Of a stretch of 64,000 nucleotides of DNA, positions 1 to 10,049 are shown piece by piece. The position numbers and the translations under genes were made by a program. The stretch is taken from contig NW_005178541.1 of the NCBI RefSeq assembly GCF_000350225.1, positions 198,127-262,126 on the forward strand. Reading direction: 5' to 3'. Under the pieces are notes generated by a model, which did not search any database, was not told the origin of the DNA, and saw only the letters and a program-made list of their open reading frames with translations. This DNA is from Chondrus crispus (Eukaryota > Rhodophyta > Florideophyceae > Gigartinales > Gigartinaceae). Numbering within the stretch: the stretch's first letter is position 1; every line of letters begins with the position of its first letter.

Positions 1-264
1 ATCGTCAACATTGCCCTAATCCAAAGCTCTTTTGCATTCCGTCTCACAACGTTTCATGATCTTTTTCGTGATTTTTGAAGCCCTGTCCCCTACGCATACT
101 CTCTTTTGCACCAGATATCCGAGTAGGGCATTCTGTTACAATATGGTGTGAAGCATTGTTGTCCTTGCCACAACTTCCGCTATGGCATGTGGAGTGACAG
201 TTGGATTATCTATGTCATGTATCAAGTAAGGGGAGATGAGCTGAGACGATATTGTCATTACCGC

Positions 265-424
265 TGTCATGATTCCCATGCACAGCTCACACACCTGTAC
301 CACGCACACACGTAGCACAGATGTAGCTCCGAAGGCAGCGCCGCCGCCACCGGCACCGCTCCCCTTCTTAGTCGCACACGGTCCGTCTGCCTCAGTAAAC
401 TCGGGCATCGTTCCTTGCACCACA
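265..424 (+). repeat. 5' LTR of copia element
   Basis: 160 bp, starting TGTCATGATTCCC and ending TTGCACCACA. It matches 5143-5302 with only a few base differences. The first Met codon of the long ORF lies 4 bases downstream, so the expected primer-binding stretch (TGGTCCCGAATCGC, from 430) overlaps the start of the reading frame. Confidence 0.85.
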
Positions 425-428
425 GGTT

Positions 429-3400
429 ATGGTCCCGAATCGCAAACCCACCCTGCAACACGATCACAAACCGCTCCGCCGTTCGTCACAAAGACTAGCC
501 AAGAGCACCACCACCCCGGGCACCCAACCCGCCCCCCTCCTCTACATACCCCCTCATTCGCCTCCGCACCCACGCGTCGAGCGCAGACCCAACGCCCAAG
601 CTCCACACTCGCCTCCGCCCCATCGCGTCGAGCGCAGAATCAGCAGCCAAGCACCCCAATCGCCTCCGCCATCACGCGTCGAGCGCCGATCACCCACGTC
701 GCCTCCGCCACCTCGCGTAGAGCGCAGACCCCCTCACCTAGCCCAACTCAACCACCAGCCTCCGCACGTCCGCGTCGAGTGCCGATCTGAGCCCCCGTCC
801 ACCCCAACGGCACAATCCCTTCCCTCATCCCCATCCACACACCCTACATCTCCCGCTACCATGGAGCACACCACTGACCACAACTCACCGGATCACCGCT
901 CCCCCCATTTTTACGGCAAACTTCCGCCCCTCCACCCGTCCGGCAACAACTTCAACCTTTGGAATCAAGCTATTGAGGACACCTCTATCATCAATGATAT
1001 ACAGCACACGCTGGACACCAACTATACCCAGCCACCTCCGGACACGCCGGAACACAAACAATACGTCAAAGACTGCGCCACCATCCGCATGCTGATCACC
1101 AACAGCATCCCTCACGAAATCGCAGAAACAACTGACATCCCTTTCGACACCACGCCAGCTGCACTGTTGCAGGCCATTCAAGAACACTTCACAGACAGCT
1201 CCCCGACCACCCACCTTCTCCTACGTCAGGAAGCTGACCGACTCCTATTCACCACCGCACTATCTGTCGACGATTATATTAATCAACACCGATCCCTGCG
1301 CACTCGTATGCGACTGGCAAATTACCCCCACATCCGAACTGATGAAACCGTCACTGTAGACGCCATCATAAAAGGACTGGAGCACCACCCCACATTCAAG
1401 CACTTACCAGACACTTGGACTGAGACGGACTCAGTCCCCCAAACAATAATACAAGTGACGCAAAGACTCAAAGCAGTCCAAGCCCGCCACACCACCCGGT
1501 CACCCCCCAATCCACCTGACCCCCAGGGGCTCCGCACCACCGCATCACGCAAAGGTAGACAAGAGCCCTCCCCCCGACCCCGAGGTCGCCAGCGCGGACG
1601 AGGACCCCCACGCACACAGTGGTACAACACACCGTGGCTCCAACCACAACAACTGTACAACCCGTACCCACCCCCCCCGCCACAGTGGATAGCACCACAT
1701 CAATGGCCCGCTCCCCCGCAACCCAACCCCACCCCACCTCAACCACGCACCCGCCGCCCCGCCAAAGCACAATTGGCAGCCACGGCAGACCCCCACCACA
1801 ACGAAGACCCGAACGCCTTCCAAACCACAATGGACCAGGTTAATACCGACGGTATGACATACATTCTAGACTCAGGCGCAAGCCCGACCCATGTCACACA
1901 GGCAACTCCACCAATGCGCCCCCTCACCACGCGCATGACTACTAACACGGCCACCTCATCGACGTCGTCCGCCACCCATGCCGGCACAATCCAGATCACG
2001 ACGAACAGGAATAAAGTCCTATCACTCCCGGCTATCGCCAACCCGGACATCAAAAAAAACCTCGTCTCTGTCAACGACATCGCCCGCCAATATGGAGCCG
2101 TCGTCTTCCGCCCCACCACCGCAACCATCATAAACACCAAAACACGCCCGCCCACAGTCATCGCCACAGCTACAGCACACAAAGGACTGTACTACTTGGA
2201 CCCCCCACCCAACCCATGCCATGCACAAGCTGCCCGCACAACCCCAACCACAAGACACACGCAAACAAAACCCACCCCCCGGACAACAGCTCGCGCCCGC
2301 AACAACACCACCCCACACCCCTCCAAGGCAACCACCCCGCCCCCCAATTCCCACAGCAGACACGAAGCGCCGAGGCCTCTCACCAACCCCGCCCCGACCC
2401 CCCCGTCCAAACACGGTGAGGCACTAGAGCACGCATTCCATCATTGGCACATGGTACTAAACCACGTGCGACCTGCCACCATCCAAACCATGGCACGACA
2501 AGGACTGCTCCCCAACATCCCACCCTCCCTCGCACGTTACGCCCCACGTATCACGTGCTCAAGTTGTGCGCACGCCAAGCAACGACTTCGCCCACACAAG
2601 CCGACTGCCCACCACTACCCAACGGGCTTCTCACTTAGTAGTGATATATGTGGCCCGATTGCACCCCCCTCTCACCAGCAAAACAAATACATCCTAACGG
2701 TCCTCGACACAAAGACACGGTACCTCATTACCGACTTTCTGCCGAACCGTGCGCAAACACCACAACGCCTCGATTTCATCCTAAATGCAATCAACAAGCA
2801 AACGGGCCACCAACCCCGAATCATACGCACCGATAACGCACTCGAGTACCTCTCTGCCACAGCCATCCAAACATACACCAAGCACAACACAAGCCACTCT
2901 CCCACCATCCCCTACACCCCTCAAGAGAACAGCCTCGCAGAGAGGATCAACAGTACACTACTGAATGCAGCTCGAGCTGCTCTGCATCACAGTGAGCTCC
3001 CTCAACACCACTGGGAGGACGCAGTGCGAGATGCAACATTTAAATACAATCACACCATGCATCACAGCACACACGCCCTCCCCGCCACCCAATGGCACCA
3101 ATCGGTGCCACAAATCACCCAATTTCACATCTTTGGACAATTAGGCACCACCCCTGACCCCCGCCAGCGCACCACAACCCTCTCCAAGCTGCACTCACGC
3201 TCCCGCACCGTACGGTACCTCTACCCCACCGACGATCGCCACATCATGGCACTGGACGTCAACACGAGCAAAACTCACCGAATACGCACAGTAGACTTCC
3301 ACCCCTACTTCCGCACACAAGACCCCAAAATGACCTCCGCCGCCGCCTTCAAGGCGCACACCCCCCACCGTACACCAGACGAGCTATCGGTCTCCACGCC

Positions 3401-5084
3401 TGCCCCCCTCAACCGCGGGCAAGCACGAAAATACCCCGATGCAGACCTCTGGTCCACCGCTCACAACCAGGAGCTCGATGCGCTCGACACAAAGCGTGTC
3501 ATACAGTGGACACCCGACCACCTACTCCCGCGAAATACGCGCCTCATTCCCCTTACGATGGCGTACCGCTACAAGCGCGACAAAAACGGCAACGTCACGA
3601 AACGAAAAGCGCGCTGCGCGGCTCGAGGAGACACAATGCTGCCAAACGTTCATTACGATCCCGAACGTACTACAACCTACATGGCAGATAAGTCCTCGGT
3701 ACGCCTGCTATTCGCCATTGCCGCAGCCCACAACCTCCTCATTGAACACATCGACATTGAGGCCGCGTACCTCCACGAGGACTTCGACCACAATGGGGAA
3801 AAGCCTGTATACGTCCGTCAGCACCCCCGCTTCGACGGAACGTACAAGCACAAATGCAAAGGAGGTAAACTAATCAAGAACCTCTATGGCACCCCGCAAG
3901 CAGGATTCACATACCTGCAAGCCGTGTTCGGCCTCCTCACCAAGGATGGCTCTCACCAATCCGAGGCAGACACCTGCCTCTTCCACAAAATATCCCCCTC
4001 CTCGGCCACCTTCGTGGCGATCAGCATGGACGACTTTACCGTCACAGCGACCACACAAGCGCTGCTCGACGATTTCGCAAACCTGCTGACAAAGGCGTAC
4101 ACCATAAAGCGCCTCGGTGAACCCCGCACGCTGCTCGGATGGACAGTACAGCGCACCGCCAACGGCGCGCTGCACATATCCCAGCCCACCGCCACCGCAT
4201 GCATCCTGCGAAAAGCAGAGATGCATATCGCCAACGGTAAGCCCACACCGTACCAGGACGGAATCCGCCTCCACGGATCCACGGACCAAGATGAGCCTCT
4301 TTCAAAACACCCCCAACTGAAAGAGTACCAACAAATACTCGGTGACCTGAGATACATCGCCGACTCCACGCGCCCAGACATTTACTTTGTCATCAACCGC
4401 CTGTCTGTCGCCGCCAAAGCCCCGACAACCCGGCACTGGAATGCCCTCAAACGCGTCCTCCGGTACCTCCGTCACACTCCCCAGCACGGGCTCCTCTTCC
4501 CCGCTGCTAACATCCCCCTTCAAGTCAGTAACACCGCTGACAAACCCATCTCCAACACCCCCCTGCTCACGTCATACTCGGACGCCGACCACGCGGCAGA
4601 TGTCACCGACCGGAAATCAATATCTGGCATCGTCCACCTATACAATGGCACTCCGATCTGCTGGGCATCTATGAAACAGAGCATCACGGCCCTCTCCACG
4701 TGCGAGGCGGAATACATTGCCGCCACCGCCGCAGTGCAGCAAACTGCATGGCTTCGCCGGACCCTCCAAGATATCCGCATGCTCAGCCCCCACCCCACCC
4801 CCTTCTTCATGGACAACCAATCCGCCATTCCCGTCGCACGAAACACGGGACCGACCAAACGCCGCAAGTTCATTGATCTCCGGCACCATTTCTTGTCCCA
4901 TCACGCACGCAACGGCAACATCGTCCTGAAGCACGTCCCGAGCGAAGACATGCTCGCGGATATATTCACGAAGCCGCTACGATCGGAGCCGTTCCGAAAG
5001 CTCACGGCGAAGCTCCAAATCGTCGCCGCCGCCCCCCCACCCCCCGCGCAGCACGACCACACAGCGACGGGGGGAGTGTCATGA
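429..5084 (+). CDS. Copia gag-pol polyprotein
   Basis: A 1551-codon frame encoding a retrotransposon polyprotein. Residues ~45-115 are a Pro/Arg-rich tandem repeat of about ten residues around the core RVERR. A gag-like start (MEHTTDH) follows at 861 in a good context (ACCATGG) and may be the real initiator. An aspartic protease motif (LDSGAS) lies near residue 480. Integrase has an HHCC finger, SSDICGPI near 736, then IIRTDN and ENSLAERIN. Reverse transcriptase has IDIEAAYLH near 1106 and SMDDF (the YVDD equivalent) near 1199. RNase H has SYSDADHA near 1382 and STCEAEYIA. The order protease-integrase-RT-RNase H defines Ty1/copia. The stop codon falls inside the 3' LTR. Treated as a fossil that looks whole. 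Confidence 0.93.
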   Translation: MVPNRKPTLQHDHKPLRRSSQRLAKSTTTPGTQPAPLLYIPPHSPPHPRVERRPNAQAPHSPPPHRVERRISSQAPQSPPPSRVERRSPTSPPPPRVERRPPHLAQLNHQPPHVRVECRSEPPSTPTAQSLPSSPSTHPTSPATMEHTTDHNSPDHRSPHFYGKLPPLHPSGNNFNLWNQAIEDTSIINDIQHTLDTNYTQPPPDTPEHKQYVKDCATIRMLITNSIPHEIAETTDIPFDTTPAALLQAIQEHFTDSSPTTHLLLRQEADRLLFTTALSVDDYINQHRSLRTRMRLANYPHIRTDETVTVDAIIKGLEHHPTFKHLPDTWTETDSVPQTIIQVTQRLKAVQARHTTRSPPNPPDPQGLRTTASRKGRQEPSPRPRGRQRGRGPPRTQWYNTPWLQPQQLYNPYPPPPPQWIAPHQWPAPPQPNPTPPQPRTRRPAKAQLAATADPHHNEDPNAFQTTMDQVNTDGMTYILDSGASPTHVTQATPPMRPLTTRMTTNTATSSTSSATHAGTIQITTNRNKVLSLPAIANPDIKKNLVSVNDIARQYGAVVFRPTTATIINTKTRPPTVIATATAHKGLYYLDPPPNPCHAQAARTTPTTRHTQTKPTPRTTARARNNTTPHPSKATTPPPNSHSRHEAPRPLTNPAPTPPSKHGEALEHAFHHWHMVLNHVRPATIQTMARQGLLPNIPPSLARYAPRITCSSCAHAKQRLRPHKPTAHHYPTGFSLSSDICGPIAPPSHQQNKYILTVLDTKTRYLITDFLPNRAQTPQRLDFILNAINKQTGHQPRIIRTDNALEYLSATAIQTYTKHNTSHSPTIPYTPQENSLAERINSTLLNAARAALHHSELPQHHWEDAVRDATFKYNHTMHHSTHALPATQWHQSVPQITQFHIFGQLGTTPDPRQRTTTLSKLHSRSRTVRYLYPTDDRHIMALDVNTSKTHRIRTVDFHPYFRTQDPKMTSAAAFKAHTPHRTPDELSVSTPAPLNRGQARKYPDADLWSTAHNQELDALDTKRVIQWTPDHLLPRNTRLIPLTMAYRYKRDKNGNVTKRKARCAARGDTMLPNVHYDPERTTTYMADKSSVRLLFAIAAAHNLLIEHIDIEAAYLHEDFDHNGEKPVYVRQHPRFDGTYKHKCKGGKLIKNLYGTPQAGFTYLQAVFGLLTKDGSHQSEADTCLFHKISPSSATFVAISMDDFTVTATTQALLDDFANLLTKAYTIKRLGEPRTLLGWTVQRTANGALHISQPTATACILRKAEMHIANGKPTPYQDGIRLHGSTDQDEPLSKHPQLKEYQQILGDLRYIADSTRPDIYFVINRLSVAAKAPTTRHWNALKRVLRYLRHTPQHGLLFPAANIPLQVSNTADKPISNTPLLTSYSDADHAADVTDRKSISGIVHLYNGTPICWASMKQSITALSTCEAEYIAATAAVQQTAWLRRTLQDIRMLSPHPTPFFMDNQSAIPVARNTGPTKRRKFIDLRHHFLSHHARNGNIVLKHVPSEDMLADIFTKPLRSEPFRKLTAKLQIVAAAPPPPAQHDHTATGGVS

Positions 5085-5302
5085 TTCCCATGTCCAATTT
5101 ATGTCGCTATGCGGCCGTCCTGCGCCCTCTGTCATGATTCACTGTCATGATTCCCATGCACAGCTCACACACCTGTACCACGCACACACGTAGCACAGAT
5201 GTAGCTCCCCAGGCAGCGCCGCCGCCACCGGCGCCGCTCCCCTTCTTAGTCGCACACGGTCCGTCTCCCTCAGTAAACTCGGGCATCGTTCCTTGCACCA
5301 CA
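5077..5302 (+). repeat. 3' LTR of copia element (longer form)
   Basis: Begins right after the purine tract. The 16-bp start TGTCATGATTCCCATG occurs at 5077 and again at 5143, separated by 50 bases absent from the 5' LTR. From 5143 on it matches the 5' LTR. This gives 226 bp against 160 bp. Confidence 0.8.
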
Positions 5303-5725
5303 GAGAGGAGGAACAATACAAATACAATACAAATACAATAAAAAGGCAATAGAAAGAAAGCAGAAAGAGAACAGAAAGAGAACAGAAAGAAAGCAGAAAG
5401 AAGTAGGAAGAAAATAGGAAGAAAGTAGGAAGAAAGTAGGAAGAAAGTAGGAAGAAAGTAAAAAAAAGAAAGTAACTAAGTAACTAGGTAAGCTACGAAT
5501 TTTGCCCGGGCCAACTTGGTTGGGTGCCCAAGTGGCTCAACCAACTTGGGCACGCAACCAAGTTGGGCACCGGGCGGGAATCGAACCCAGGGCCTCGCAG
5601 GCGCAGAGTGTCAACTGCACCACCAGTAACCGGTTGTCCACTCTGCCACGAACTCCTCTCACCCAAACAGCGGACTCTGCGGCGACACAGTGTGGATACC
5701 AACGGTATTTAAAGGTATGCATTTG
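5303..5725 (-). repeat. tRNA-derived SINE, copy A
   Basis: Read on the minus strand, a perfect RNA polymerase III A box (TGGCAGAGTGG, 5648-5638) is followed by a B box (GGTTCGATTCC, 5587-5577) at about the spacing of a tRNA with a long variable arm (Ser/Leu-like). A pyrimidine-rich body and a tail of TTGTATTTGTATTGTATT repeats follow, ending at 5303. A second copy lies at 8881-9310. The stretch just after the B box holds several complementary CCAAGTTGG/CCAACTTGG words that could fold. Confidence 0.75.
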
Positions 5726-6150
5726 TCCTCGCAATCAACATTGCTTCTATAATTTGAAGGTTGTCCGCGGCTTGCATGTTACAGTGAATTGAACAAGTAA
5801 AAAACTCGCTTCTGCGTGTGAGCGATCATCGCTCACCGCACCATTGTGCACTTTGGTTAAACATTACTTTTTTAAAAGTAGGTACCTTCACCTCCACACG
5901 CGCACAGTACAGTACATGGCTGTGATTGCCATGTACTGTACCAAGGGTACTGTGTCAGGTGTTCGAGATCCGGATGTGAAACGTGTCCACGTCGAGAACA
6001 CGCCCCCTGGGTACGTGCACTTACGACATATTTTTGCCGACATTTTGGCCCTCTCCCATGAATTCCCATTCTCTGTAATCTCCCACCATCCCTACTGTCC
6101 CTGGCATCTCCAATCTTTCCACGCTCTCCGCGCTCTCCGCGCTCTCCGCC
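5726..6150. repeat. Dispersed repeat, copy A (unoccupied gypsy-1 target)
   Basis: Matches 9311-9517 on its left part and 29646-29900 on its right part, the two flanks of the gypsy-1 element. It contains a near-palindrome GTGAGCGATCATCGCTCAC (5818) and a 14-bp-stem inverted repeat (5907-5920 with 5928-5941). The gypsy-1 target word GCTGT (5919-5923) lies at the end of that stem and in its loop. No coding potential is seen. Confidence 0.7.
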
Positions 6151-6179
6151 GCTGCTGGGAGAGGAGCCTCGGTGCGCCG

Positions 6180-6300
6180 GTGCGTGTCTGCATTTTTTAA
6201 GTGTGAAAGGTGTTTCGGCCGGGAGTCTGGAGGTGGAGGTATGTTTATCGATTCTACATTCCGGGTGTGTTGCGCTCCCGATCCGGTTTCCAGCACGGGT
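6180..6300. repeat. Dispersed repeat pair, first copy
   Basis: The stretch around TTTATCGATTCTACATTCCG resembles 8215-8315 (TTCATCGATTCCAGATTCCG and flanks), so this is a diverged duplicate some 2 kb apart. Nothing coding is seen. Confidence 0.5.
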
Positions 6301-6649
6301 TGGGCGGGTTGGGCGGGATGTGGGCGGTGCGGAACGTTAACTGGAGAAATTGGGGGGTTAGGTTGTAGGGTATTGGAATCAATTTAATTGTGAGCGGTGA
6401 CCATGATGTGGGGCTTGTGAGAAAGGTCATATGCGAAGCATGTTCTTCCGACGGAGTGAATTGAGGGACAAAACTGGAGATGCTGGGCGCTGGAAATCAT
6501 TGCATACTCGTCGACTGAGGAGATGGGAGGGAATGGGGACTGTATTGAAGCACTCGAGGATGTTTGCTCGCCACTTGCGGTTGGAAGGGGAAGGGGCGCG
6601 TGGACATTGGGGACATTGGGGGGTGTTCAATGAAATCGATGACAGCGTC

Positions 6650-6970
6650 ACAGAGAAGTGGGAAGGGGAGATCGGAAGAGGACTCTGCTGCGGCGACGGA
6701 GGTCGTATTAGGGAGAGAGCATGCGGAAGAGGGAGAACAGAGGGCCGCAGACGACGATGGTGTGAGAGATCGGAAGGGGAAGTCGGAAGGGGACTGTGCT
6801 GCGGCGACGGAGGGTGTATTAGGTAGAGAGCGGGGGTATTCAACGAAAGCGATGGCAGCGTAACTGAGAGGTGGGAAGGGGACTGTGCTGCGGCGACGGA
6901 GGGTGTATTAGGGAGAGAGCATGCGGAAGAGGGAGAACAGAGGGCCGTAGACGACGATGGTGTGAGTGCC
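6650..6970. repeat. Minisatellite, about three units of 80-120 bp
   Basis: The words CTGTGCTGCGGCGACGGAGG, GTATTAGGGAGAGAGCATGC and GGAGAACAGAGGGCCG recur in the same order. The minus-strand frame over it (6427-7128) is a by-product of this Pro/Ser-coding repeat, not a gene. Confidence 0.75.
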
Positions 6971-8105
6971 GGACAATTGGCATGAGACGACGGCAGTAGG
7001 TAGGGGGTCAAGGAGGCAAAAGGGGTTGGTGGAGAACGGGCGCGGCACAAGGGGACGGCGCCGTCGAGAGCCAAAACGGGGGCGGGGTTAATGCGAGGTA
7101 CGGGAGGCGTGTGACTGGCAAGAAACAAGTATCAAAACCGCAGATACCATTCGCCCGTCCGTACCACCCCAAAGGTTAAGTATGCCGCGCCGACAGCCGC
7201 CACTCTTCACGCAATCAGCACAACAGCCAGTTGTTATCGTGTGTCATTCTCGGTAACCTTTTGCTTCCGCCTCTGTGTTTCGCAATTTTCCGCGCTTGCA
7301 GACTCTACCCTTCTTCCTTTGCTGGCAAACCTTTTCGTGCGAACGAAACGTTTGAAACGTTTAACACCTCTATTCTTACCAATAAAGACTCTTACTACAC
7401 TGTACCGTACATGTGAAATCTGAACCCAGTTCTTTAATATAACATTCACCTGCGTGCATAAAGAAGAAGAGAAAGAAGAAACACCAAACCGCATTTTCAG
7501 ATCGCTCTTTCTTCTGCCTATATGTCTGCGTGTAAACCGTACCTCTGGCGTGCTTGACCCGGAAGGCCAAGATGGACGTCCTGGAACGTGAGCAAAACGT
7601 CTGGGTGCCAGTCCGTTGCCTGCACGGCAAAAAAAGAAGAAACAGTGCCAGTGCGTCGTGTAAATAGGAAAGAAAGACAAACAGAAAGAACGAAAAGCGC
7701 CGAAAAAACAAGCGGTGACTCGCGTTAGCAACAGCATCTCTCTCAAGCGCTGTTGCGGTAAGTCTCGCAGGCAAGGAGGCCGCCCATTTCACATATGTTC
7801 TTTGGTGCGGTCGCCGGGACACCAGTGCGAGACTTACCTTTCAAAAGAGAGGACTCGTATTCGTGAACCACGGCCCAAACAGAATGGAAGCCGAGGTTGA
7901 AGCGGTTGTGTCGGAGGTGTCTGTGCGGTCAGTGCGGTCGGTGCGGTGGGTTAAGGTGGATGTCGGGAAGGGAAAGGGAGGCGCACAGTCCGGTGCATCA
8001 CGTGTGTTTGTTCTGTTGATGTACAGAGGTGCATTTGTCTGAGGGTGGAAGTGAGAGTCGACATTTATCGTAGGAGAGACAGACAGTGAGTGGATGATCT
8101 GACGT
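6971..8105. other. Intergenic, no gene recognised
   Basis: Short frames only, on both strands, with low-complexity translations (Phe/Leu-rich around 7400-7700). No splice pattern, RNA gene or known domain is seen. Confidence 0.5.
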
Positions 8106-8166
8106 GCGCATGAGCGCATGAGCGCATGAGCGCATGAGCGCATGAGCGCATGAGCGCATGAGCGCA
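8106..8166. repeat. Short tandem repeat, 10-bp unit GCATGAGCGC
   Basis: About six near-perfect head-to-tail units, followed directly by a double GATCGTGATTC. Confidence 0.9.
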
Positions 8167-8469
8167 GGCGAGATCGTGATTCGAGATCGTGATTCAAGCA
8201 TGATTTCTGCCTGGAAGGACCCTCGGTGCGTGTCTTCAGCCGGACGTCTGGAGGCATGTTCATCGATTCCAGATTCCGGGTGTCTTCCGCTCCCGAAACC
8301 CCTCGACAAATGACGTCACTGCGCGCCATACGGGACAGATCCAACCAATTAAATGCATACGATCGATTTGCATTCCGCCTCCCCTGATTCCACGCATTTC
8401 GCTGGTCCCGCTGCTTCCTGTCGCGGACTTCGGAACGCCACATTTTGGGCTGTGTACTACGGGGGAGGG

Positions 8470-8566
8470 TAAAAACGTGAGGATGTGGGGACGTGGAGAC
8501 GTGGGAACGTGGGGACGTGGGAACGTGGGGACGTGGGAACGTGGGGACGTGGGGACGTGGGGACGT
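8470..8566. repeat. Short tandem repeat, GTGGGAACGTGGGGAC type
   Basis: A run of alternating GGGGACGTG and GGGAACGTG words. It accounts for the His/Pro-rich frame on the minus strand. Confidence 0.9.
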
Positions 8567-8880
8567 CATCGCTAACGCCTCGGGCTGCTGTGCGTGCCGG
8601 GAAGCCGAGATGGCAGGCAGTAGGGAGCGTAGCGGGTGAGGGAGGTCTCGTGAGCAAGAGGCAGTGTGCAGGATGATGGATTTGGGGGGGGGAGGCAGCG
8701 GGAAGACGTTGGAAGGGCGAAAGGCTTAGTTTTAGAGTATTTGGATTGCGTAATGTGTAAAAGGAATATGTTTAGCGAGAGGAGAGAGAAAAGTGTTTGT
8801 CGCTAAGACCCGTGCGCGTTTGAACTCGATCGAAACGGAGACGAACAAGTAGATGAACATAGACAAGACGAGGTTGGTGA

Positions 8881-9310
8881 GGAGAGGAGGAACAATACAA
8901 ATACAATACAAATACAATAAAAAGGCAATAGAAAGAAAGCAGAAAGAGAACAGAAAGAGAACAGAAAGAAAGCAGAAAGAAGTAGGAAGAAAATAGGAAG
9001 AAAGTAGGAAGAAAGTAGGAAGAAAGTAGGAAGAAAGTAAAAAAAAGAAAGTAACTAAGTAACTAGGTAAGCTACGAATTTTGCCCGGGCCAACTTGGTT
9101 GGGTGCCCAAGTGGCTCAACCAACTTGGGCACGCAACCAAGTTGGGCACCGGGCGGGAATCGAACCCAACCAAGTTGGGCACCGGGCGGGAATCGAACCC
9201 AGGGCCTCGCAGGCGCAGAGTGTCAACTGCACCACCAGCAACCGGTTGTCCACTCTGCCACGAACTCCCCTCTCCCAAACAGCGGACTATGCGGCGACAG
9301 AGTGTGGATA
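8881..9310 (-). repeat. tRNA-derived SINE, copy B
   Basis: Nearly identical to copy A over its body. A box at 9260-9250 on the minus strand. The B-box segment is tandemly duplicated with a 33-bp period (B boxes at 9199-9189 and 9166-9156). The same TTGTA-rich tail ends at 8881. Confidence 0.75.
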
Positions 9311-9517
9311 CCAACGGTATTTAAAGGTATGCATTTGTCCTCGCAATCAACATTAGGTATATAATTTGAAAGTGTGAGCGATGATCGCTCACCGCACCGT
9401 GGTGCACTTTGTTTTTAAACATTAAAGGTCGAGAAAAAGGTTACAGTACTGCAGGTAGTAATTTACCTTCAGCTTCGCACGCGCACAGTACCGGTATAGT
9501 AAATTTTACATGGCTGT
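9311..9517. repeat. Dispersed repeat, copy B (left flank of gypsy-1)
   Basis: Matches 5726-5923, including the GTGAGCGATGATCGCTCAC palindrome, and stops at ACATGGCTGT exactly where the gypsy-1 LTR begins. The last five bases (GCTGT, 9513-9517) recur at 29646-29650. Confidence 0.8.
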
Positions 9518-9699
9518 TGTTAGGGCGAAAACGGGGTACGTCGTCCCGTGTCTTACCCGTGTGTGTTTTTTTGTGATGTGTCTGTCCTCGGCCGTACAGG
9601 ACGACCGAAAACCACCGCATTTGTACTCTTTTTGCGCGCGGTCTACAATTACTAACTTAAACTTCCAATTACTTACACCGGTCCCAACCACGTGTCACA
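9518..9699 (-). repeat. 3' LTR of gypsy-1
   Basis: 182 bp, about 98% identical to 29465-29645. Starts and ends with the TG/CA dinucleotides. Confidence 0.92.
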
Positions 9700-10049
9700 C
9701 AACCCCCCACTTAGGCGGGGCCACGGGCCCCGGCCACTCAAATTTTGCCTTTGATTTTGATTTTTTTCACCCTCCAGCCTATATCAACACAGACCTGGGG
9801 CTCGGACCCCCCTTCCCTTCCTGTGGTATCTGCCGTCGCTCTCCGTTCGCATTTCTCGCTCCATCCCAGCCTCGGTTTAGCTCTTCTGGCGTCCTGCTTC
9901 CTGCGCTGCTTAGCTCTCGCCGCTCTTCCGCGTTGCCTCCGTGGTCCTCGTCGTAGTTTAAACCTCCTGTTTCCCGCCAGATCGAGAGGCACGCAGGTGG
10001 GGTTTCAGTCCCCGTGTGCCCTCTTTGGCCCCCCTCATAGCGTAATACG
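9700..10049. other. Leader region upstream of the H3-tail ORF, inside gypsy-1
   Basis: Begins with the retroelement purine tract (plus-strand CAACCCCCCACTT). A TATA-like word (TATATC, 9780) lies 270 bases before the ORF start on the plus strand. Pyrimidine-rich downstream. It may be an antisense promoter and leader; this is inference only. Confidence 0.35.

Larger units (their letters stand above)
265..5302 (+). mobile_element. Ty1/copia LTR retrotransposon, looks whole
   Basis: A single-ORF copia element bounded by direct repeats (160 bp at 265-424; 226 bp at 5077-5302) that begin TGTCATG and end CACA. A purine tract (GCGACGGGGGGAG, 5064-5076) sits directly against the 3' LTR, as expected for a polypurine tract. 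Gag, protease, integrase, reverse transcriptase and RNase H occur in the copia order in one uninterrupted frame. No clear 5-bp target duplication is visible: ACCGC lies before and GAGAG after. The intact frame suggests recent activity, while the unequal LTRs suggest rearrangement of the ends. Confidence 0.93.

Noticed and set aside
5493-5702. An intact tRNA gene on the minus strand
   Set aside because: The A and B boxes are there, but the acceptor stem does not pair and the segment recurs with a shared tail, so it fits a SINE better.
6427-7128. 233-codon Pro/Ser-rich minus-strand frame
   Set aside because: It is the translation of a GC-rich minisatellite, with no non-repeat conserved core.
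8106-8166. CRISPR-like array
   Set aside because: Units are contiguous without spacers, and the context is eukaryotic.
7841-8569. 242-codon minus-strand frame with repeated HVPTSPR and CAHALMRS
   Set aside because: Produced by two short tandem repeats (8106-8166, 8470-8566).
9510-9956. 148-codon plus-strand frame from the LTR into the leader
   Set aside because: Covers an LTR and its flank; no homology or start context. A shadow of the retroelement.
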